Source of the DNA: Sphingomonadaceae bacterium
GTDB taxonomy: Bacteria; Pseudomonadota; Alphaproteobacteria; Sphingomonadales; Sphingomonadaceae
NCBI GenBank assembly: GCA_019245455.1
Contig: JAFARM010000292.1
Location: 1-8,283, forward strand
DNA length: 8,283 nt
Reading direction: 5' to 3'
In this document: piece by piece, positions 4,409-8,283 of the stretch
How the letters are laid out: every line of letters starts with the position of its first letter
How positions within the stretch are numbered: the first letter of the stretch is position 1
Position numbers and translations under genes: made by a program
Notes under the pieces: model-generated
What the model saw: only the letters and a program-made list of their open reading frames with translations
Databases searched by the model: none
Told to the model about the DNA's origin: nothing

Positions 4409-6631
4409 TCACCGGAACGCCGTGATGACCGGCAGGATCGAGGCGAAGTCGTCGCTCCACGCGGGTACGTCGGCTTCGGTCGCAAGCGGCGACCACGCGC
4501 CGCCTGCCGCAACGCGGATGGTTACCAGCCGGGCCGGCGTCTTCGCGACGACCAGCCATGTCGACGCCGCGTCGCCGCGCGCCACCTCAGCCGGCCCGGG
4601 CTGGAAATCGCGCCGCATCCCCGACCAGCCGTGCGAACGGACGATCGCCGCCACGACCGGCTCCAGCGTCAGGAAGCGGTTGGAGACGTGGACCATCAGC
4701 ACGCCGTCCGCCGGCAGCATCCGGCCGTACAGCGCGAATGCCTCGCGCGTCATCAGGTGCAGCGGGATCGAATCGGACGCGAACGCATCGACGACAAGGA
4801 TGTCGAAGCGGTTCGGCGGCAGCCGGTCGAGCGACAGGCGCGCATCGCCGATGACGATCCTGGCCCTCGGCGCGCAGCCGGACAGGAAGGTGAACTGCCG
4901 CTGCGCGATGCGCTGCACGGCGGGATCGATCTCGAAGAAGGTCCACGGCTGCCCCGGCTGCGCGTAACAGGCGAGGGTGCCGGCTCCGAGACCGACGACG
5001 CCGACCCGCGACGCGCGGTCGAATAGCCGGGGTGCCGCCGCCAGGATCCCGCCGACGCCGCTGCCGGGCGCGTAGTAGCTGGTCGGCCGCAGCCGGTCTC
5101 CGAAGCGGCGCGACTGGACGCCGTGCAGGGTCGTGCCGTGCTGCAGCGTGCGTGCGGCGGGGGTGTCGATGACCTCGTAAATGCCGAAGAAGGTGCGCGT
5201 GCGCGCGTCGCGATGCGACGTGACGCGAAGCTCTTCGACCCCTTGCGCGGCCAGCAGCAGCGCCGCGACCTGAACGGCGAACCAGCCACCGCGGCCGATC
5301 GACAGGAACGCCGCGGCCATGGCCACCATCGTCATCGCCGCGACGAGGGGGTGGAGGGGAGCCGACCCCAGGCGCACGGCGACGACCGCCACGCTGGCGA
5401 TCGGCAGGCCGACCTGCACCAGGCGAGGCGGGCGCGTCCATAGCCGGCCGACGATCGGCCCGGGGACGGCGACGGGGATCAGCGCGGCCGCCGCGATCAG
5501 CAGCAGGGGGTGTTCGTACACCCAGTCGAAGATCATCGGCGCGACCAGCGCGCAGGCAAGGCCGCCGAGGACGCCGCCGACCGAGACCCACAGGTAGAAC
5601 TCGGTCAAGTCGGCCGCCGCCGGCCGCTCCGTCGCCAGCGTGCCGTGCAGGGCGAGCCCGACGGCGAACAGCAGGACGAGTCCGGCCACCGCGCCGAGCG
5701 GTGCCGCGTCACCCTTAATGGGAAACACCGCCCACGCCCCGACCATGACGATCAGTAGCGGTGTGGCGAACACCGCCGCCGCCGTCGCGCGGCGGCCGAC
5801 GGCGGAGAAGGCGATGATGAAGGTCAAGAGGTACGTCGCCAGCGGGATCACCCACAGCAGCGGCATGGCCATGACGTCGGTGGTAATGTGCGTCGTCGTC
5901 GACAGCAGCAGCCCCGACGGCACGAAGGCAAGCGCCGTCCACCGCAGCCGCTGCCGCGCGCTCGCCGTCCGTCGTACCGCCGCGCCGGTGCGGACTTCCC
6001 CGCCGCGCAGCACCGCCAGGGCGGCGAGCGCGACGAGGATCACCAGGGTCACGAACCCCCAGCTCCACAGCCGGGCCTGCAGCGCCAGTCGCGTCGTCGG
6101 CTCGAGGAGCAGCGGATAGGCGAGGAGGGCGGCGAGGCTGCCGATGTTCGATGCCGCGTACAGGAAGAAGGGGTTGGCGGCGGCGGCATCGCGCGAGCGG
6201 GCGAGCCAGGCCTGCATCAGCGGTGCCTGCGCCGAGACGACGAAGAAAGCCGGGCCGATCGAGGCGGCGAGCAGCCCGAGCAGCCACAGCGCCGGCGGGG
6301 CCGCGCCCGCCGCCGGGAACCACGTCGCCACGGCCACCGGCAGCGTCAGGCCGGCCAGCACCAGCAGCGTCAGGTGCACCGCCAGCTGGACCCGCAGCGG
6401 CAGTCGCTGCAGCGCATGGGCATAGAGATAGCCGGCGAGCAGCACCGCCTGGTAGAACAGCATGGCGACGTTCCACACCGACGGCGCGCCGCCGAGCAGC
6501 GGCAGGATCATGCGCGCGAACAGCGGCTGGATGAGGAACAGGAGGAAGCTGCCGGCCAGAACGGTGGCGACGTAGAGCGGCCGCAGAAGCACGGCCTGCA
6601 TCCCGCCCGAAGCTGTCGCCAGTCCCGCCAT
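4409..6631 (-). CDS. Fused multi-helix membrane protein with C-terminal spermidine-synthase-like domain
   Basis: A 740-residue two-part protein. Residues about 18-465 contain many hydrophobic helices of the kind annotated as the MFS-like half of 'fused MFS/spermidine synthase' proteins. Residues about 478-740 form a spermidine-synthase-type Rossmann domain: RTFFGIYEV (479-487), LQHGTTLHGVQ (496-506), SYYAPGSG (518-525), the nucleotide loop VGVVGLGAGT (543-552), FFEIDP (565-570), IVIGDARL (592-599) and VVDAFASDSIP (613-623), where Asp615 matches the catalytic acid region. Its true substrate is unknown; decarboxylated SAM aminopropyl transfer is inferred from fold only. The ATG at 6631 is preferred because GGGGGG at 6637-6642 is a plausible ribosome-binding site five bases upstream; an ATG at 6601 is an alternative. 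The frame stays open far upstream but that part is a shadow of the next gene. Confidence 0.9.
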   Translation of the reverse strand: MAGLATASGGMQAVLLRPLYVATVLAGSFLLFLIQPLFARMILPLLGGAPSVWNVAMLFYQAVLLAGYLYAHALQRLPLRVQLAVHLTLLVLAGLTLPVAVATWFPAAGAAPPALWLLGLLAASIGPAFFVVSAQAPLMQAWLARSRDAAAANPFFLYAASNIGSLAALLAYPLLLEPTTRLALQARLWSWGFVTLVILVALAALAVLRGGEVRTGAAVRRTASARQRLRWTALAFVPSGLLLSTTTHITTDVMAMPLLWVIPLATYLLTFIIAFSAVGRRATAAAVFATPLLIVMVGAWAVFPIKGDAAPLGAVAGLVLLFAVGLALHGTLATERPAAADLTEFYLWVSVGGVLGGLACALVAPMIFDWVYEHPLLLIAAAALIPVAVPGPIVGRLWTRPPRLVQVGLPIASVAVVAVRLGSAPLHPLVAAMTMVAMAAAFLSIGRGGWFAVQVAALLLAAQGVEELRVTSHRDARTRTFFGIYEVIDTPAARTLQHGTTLHGVQSRRFGDRLRPTSYYAPGSGVGGILAAAPRLFDRASRVGVVGLGAGTLACYAQPGQPWTFFEIDPAVQRIAQRQFTFLSGCAPRARIVIGDARLSLDRLPPNRFDILVVDAFASDSIPLHLMTREAFALYGRMLPADGVLMVHVSNRFLTLEPVVAAIVRSHGWSGMRRDFQPGPAEVARGDAASTWLVVAKTPARLVTIRVAAGGAWSPLATEADVPAWSDDFASILPVITAFR

Positions 6632-6648
6632 CAACGCCCCCCGCCTGC

Positions 6649-6677
6649 TGGTAGGTCGATCCCGCAGCCGCTGGCAA
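6649..6677 (-). promoter_or_regulatory. Possible promoter of the fused transporter/synthase gene
   Basis: In the 92-bp gap, minus-strand TTGCCA (6677-6672, 5/6), a 17-bp spacer and CTACCA (6654-6649) form a candidate promoter whose -10 starts like that of rpoZ. Transcription would start near 6642, leaving only about 11 leader bases including the G-rich ribosome-binding site. The gene may instead be read through from the upstream operon. Confidence 0.3.
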
Positions 6678-6723
6678 GCCGGGATGCGTCGCGGCCTCAT
6701 CGCAGCGCGCGTGGATTCCGCGA

Positions 6724-7470
6724 TTATGGCTCGACCAACCCCGCGAACACCGCTGCCGGAACCGTCGCGCCCAGCCCCCACGCGAGCAGGTCGAACAGCC
6801 CCAGCAGCCATAGCCCGGGGCTTGCCAGCGACAGTGCCGCATCGACGCCCGCGCCCGCTGTCGTCGATGCCGCGGGGCCGACAGCCGCGGCGGCGAGGAC
6901 CAGGCGCGCCGGCACGATCGTCAACGCGGCAAGGCCGAGGACGACCGCGATCCCGGCCCGCCGGCCGCGGGTCAGGGCTGCCGCGCGGGCGAGGGCAGCC
7001 ACCGGCGTGACGCGCGCGGTCAGCGCCAGCGGCACGGCCGGAACCGCCAGCACCGCCGCGGCGAAGGCCACGACGACGATCGTCAGACGCAGCGGCAGGG
7101 CCGCGCCCCCGGCGTAGCCGGCGAGGAGCAGCGCCACCAGCGCCAGCACGACGCCGACGCCGACGAGCAGCGCCGTGCTCAGCGCCCGTGGCGACGCGGC
7201 GAGGCCGCTGCCGGCGAACGCGCCGGCCGCGATCGGTCGGCCCTGGAGCCGTGCCAGCGCGCCGTGGGTGACGATGACGACGTAGAGCACCTTCAGCATC
7301 CCGCCGAAGGTCGCGATGATCGTCGATCCGCTGTGACTGCCGGCGAGCGCCAGCGCCAGTTCGGGCAACAGGATCATGCCGAAGCCGAGAACCGCGATTG
7401 GCGTGACATCGCGCCAGAAGCACAGCCCGATCCGCCGCAGGGCGAGCGCCACGTCGAAGGCGGGGATCAT
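6724..7470 (-). CDS. Polytopic membrane protein of unknown function
   Basis: I do not recognise this 248-residue protein. It starts MIPAFDVALALRRIGLCFWR, a short amphipathic cytoplasmic-looking head, followed by about six hydrophobic segments near residues 23-43, 51-74, 99-121, 127-150, 171-195 and 215-245. The sequence is rich in Ala, Val, Leu and Gly and has no catalytic-looking motif; Pro, Arg and Gly occur between helices (PVAALARAAALTRGRRAG near 155-172). The general shape recalls the glycerophosphodiesterase membrane-domain-like proteins common in alphaproteobacteria, but that is only an impression. Its ATG overlaps the stop codon of the preceding DsbA-like gene by four bases (ATGA), so it is very probably translated by coupling and acts in the envelope with that operon. 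It ends with TAA, 92 bp before the transporter/synthase gene. Confidence 0.82.
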   Translation of the reverse strand: MIPAFDVALALRRIGLCFWRDVTPIAVLGFGMILLPELALALAGSHSGSTIIATFGGMLKVLYVVIVTHGALARLQGRPIAAGAFAGSGLAASPRALSTALLVGVGVVLALVALLLAGYAGGAALPLRLTIVVVAFAAAVLAVPAVPLALTARVTPVAALARAAALTRGRRAGIAVVLGLAALTIVPARLVLAAAAVGPAASTTAGAGVDAALSLASPGLWLLGLFDLLAWGLGATVPAAVFAGLVEP

Positions 7471-8174
7471 CCCGCCGCCGCGCGCGTTCGTCCCGCCTGC
7501 CGCGCCGCCGCGACCGCCGCCGCCAGCCGGTCATAGCCGACCGCTCCTGACAGGATCCGGTCGCCGACGACGAAGCTCGGCGTGCCGGTCAGCCCCAGCG
7601 CGCGGCCGAGGTCGAGGTTGCGTCGAACTTCGGCCTTGAGTTTCGGGTCGGCGAGATCGGCTGCCGTCCGCCGCTCGTCGAGGCCGGCGGCACGGACCAC
7701 GGCAACGGTCCGCTCGTGATCGACCCGGCCCGGCGTCGCGAACTGGCGATCGTGGAAGGCGACATAGCGCCTCTGCCGCGCCGCCGACAGCGCCGCCAGC
7801 GCCGCCTCGCCCGACGCCTCGGTCAGCACCGGGAACTCGCGGTAGACGACGCGCAGCTTGGGATCGGACGCGACCAGCCGCTTCACGTCGGCGTTGGCCG
7901 CGCGGCAATACGAGCAGGCATAGTCGAAGAACTCGACCAGCGTCACGTCGCCCTGCGGATTGCCGGCGACCGCGCCGGGAAAGGGCGTCTCGACCTCGGC
8001 GCGATTGTCCCGGAGCAGCTTCGCCACGTCGCGCGTCTGCATCGCCGTCATCGCTTCCGGGATGATCTCGGGATGGGCCATGAGATAGTCGTGGACGATC
8101 TTCTCGGTCGCCGCCTTGTCGGGCGGCGTGCTGCAACCGGCGAGCAGGGCGAGGGCAAGGGCGGTCCGTCTCAT
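7467..8174 (-). CDS. DsbA-family thioredoxin-fold lipoprotein (disulfide oxidoreductase)
   Basis: A 235-residue envelope protein likely to make or isomerise disulfide bonds. It begins MRRTALALALLAGCSTPPDK: a short lipoprotein signal with lipobox LAGC, acylated Cys14 and Ser at +2, which predicts export and an outer-membrane anchor rather than a free periplasmic protein. An N-terminal helical segment (about 23-55, EKIVHDYLMAHPEIIPEAM) is like the extra domain of Com1/ScsC-type DsbA relatives. The thioredoxin fold follows: VTLVEFFDYACSYC with active-site CSYC at 87-90, a helical insert, and the cis-proline loop TGTPSFVVGDR (196-206, cis-Pro199). Both key motifs are intact. Its start overlaps the stop of the upstream gene by ATGA and its stop overlaps the next start likewise, so it is the middle gene of a coupled trio. 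Confidence 0.92.
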   Translation of the reverse strand: MRRTALALALLAGCSTPPDKAATEKIVHDYLMAHPEIIPEAMTAMQTRDVAKLLRDNRAEVETPFPGAVAGNPQGDVTLVEFFDYACSYCRAANADVKRLVASDPKLRVVYREFPVLTEASGEAALAALSAARQRRYVAFHDRQFATPGRVDHERTVAVVRAAGLDERRTAADLADPKLKAEVRRNLDLGRALGLTGTPSFVVGDRILSGAVGYDRLAAAVAAARQAGRTRAAAG

Positions 8175-8283
8175 CGCTTGTGCTTCTTGTCGGCGAGCGC
8201 GTTCTGCTCGACCTGGGCGATATCGTCGGCGCGCAGCCAGTCGCGGCTGCCGTCCGGCAGGCCGGCCAGCGCGATCTTCGCGT
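8171..8283 (-). CDS. C-terminal end of an upstream gene, probably M48-family metallopeptidase with TPR tail
   Basis: The minus strand from the window edge to TGA at 8173-8171 encodes 36 final residues, AKIALAGLPDGSRDWLRADD then IAQVEQNALADKKHKR. A small helix, a LPxGSxxWLRAxDI element and a charged lysine-rich tail are features I associate with the C-termini of BepA-like M48 metalloproteases with TPR repeats, and such a gene next to a DsbA-family gene is a familiar alphaproteobacterial pairing. With no catalytic HExxH in view this is inference from a short tail. It overlaps the DsbA-like start by four bases (ATGA), so it heads the coupled operon seen here. If correct, the protease would act on outer-membrane protein folding. 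Confidence 0.5.
   Translation of the reverse strand, partial: AKIALAGLPDGSRDWLRADDIAQVEQNALADKKHKR

Noticed and set aside
5888..7117. Plus-strand open frame (409 codons) opposite the transporter/synthase and membrane protein
   Set aside because: Gln/Arg-rich shadow frame spanning two real genes and their gap; no recognisable domain.
6632..7534. N-terminal extension of the transporter/synthase frame to 7534
   Set aside because: The roughly 300 extra residues are Arg/Gly-rich and out of frame over a hydrophobic membrane-protein gene with an ATGA-coupled start; the homologous part begins at about 6631.

Overview
The window is a GC-rich, densely packed piece of chromosome, most likely from an alphaproteobacterium of the Sphingomonadales (Sphingomonas-like). 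The basis is the protein character of the Rsh, RpoZ, PyrE and RpsD homologues, the gene order rpoZ - rsh - pyrE on one strand (a known alphaproteobacterial arrangement), and an intergenic GC-rich palindrome of the kind common in sphingomonad genomes. No taxon search was possible, so this placement is inference.

Left part, minus strand (read right to left): rpoZ (RNA polymerase omega) has a good sigma-70-type promoter. About 200 bp of hairpin-containing spacer follows, then a full-length bifunctional (p)ppGpp synthetase/hydrolase (rsh/relA-spoT), and after a 358-bp gap the first 56 codons of pyrE, cut by the window edge. The gap at 169-526 holds a short plus-strand ORF resembling the end of an SH3-like protein, probably a remnant, and a 28-bp perfect inverted repeat whose arms are themselves hairpins (REP/BIME-like). 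I see nothing convincing at 169-254.

Middle, plus strand: a small CCDC90/DUF1640-like protein (coiled coil plus C-terminal membrane anchor) is divergent from rpoZ. After it comes rpsD (ribosomal protein S4), preceded by a leader with a strong hairpin. rpsD ends tail to tail with the next minus-strand gene, with a GC hairpin between them.

Right part, minus strand: the 3' end of a gene that looks like an M48/TPR metallopeptidase, a lipoprotein-type DsbA-family thioredoxin-fold protein, and an unrecognised polytopic membrane protein are chained by two 4-bp ATGA overlaps, which suggests one translationally coupled envelope operon. After a 92-bp gap comes a large fused membrane transporter/spermidine-synthase-like protein.

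The genes are mainly housekeeping: transcription and stringent response, translation, and envelope protein quality. I see no phage, insertion sequence, CRISPR array, toxin system, tRNA or rRNA. The most interesting points lie in non-coding DNA: the nested inverted repeat abutting the rsh stop, an octamer repeated around the rpoZ promoter, two genes whose best -10 box would give leaderless mRNAs, and the structured rpsD leader.
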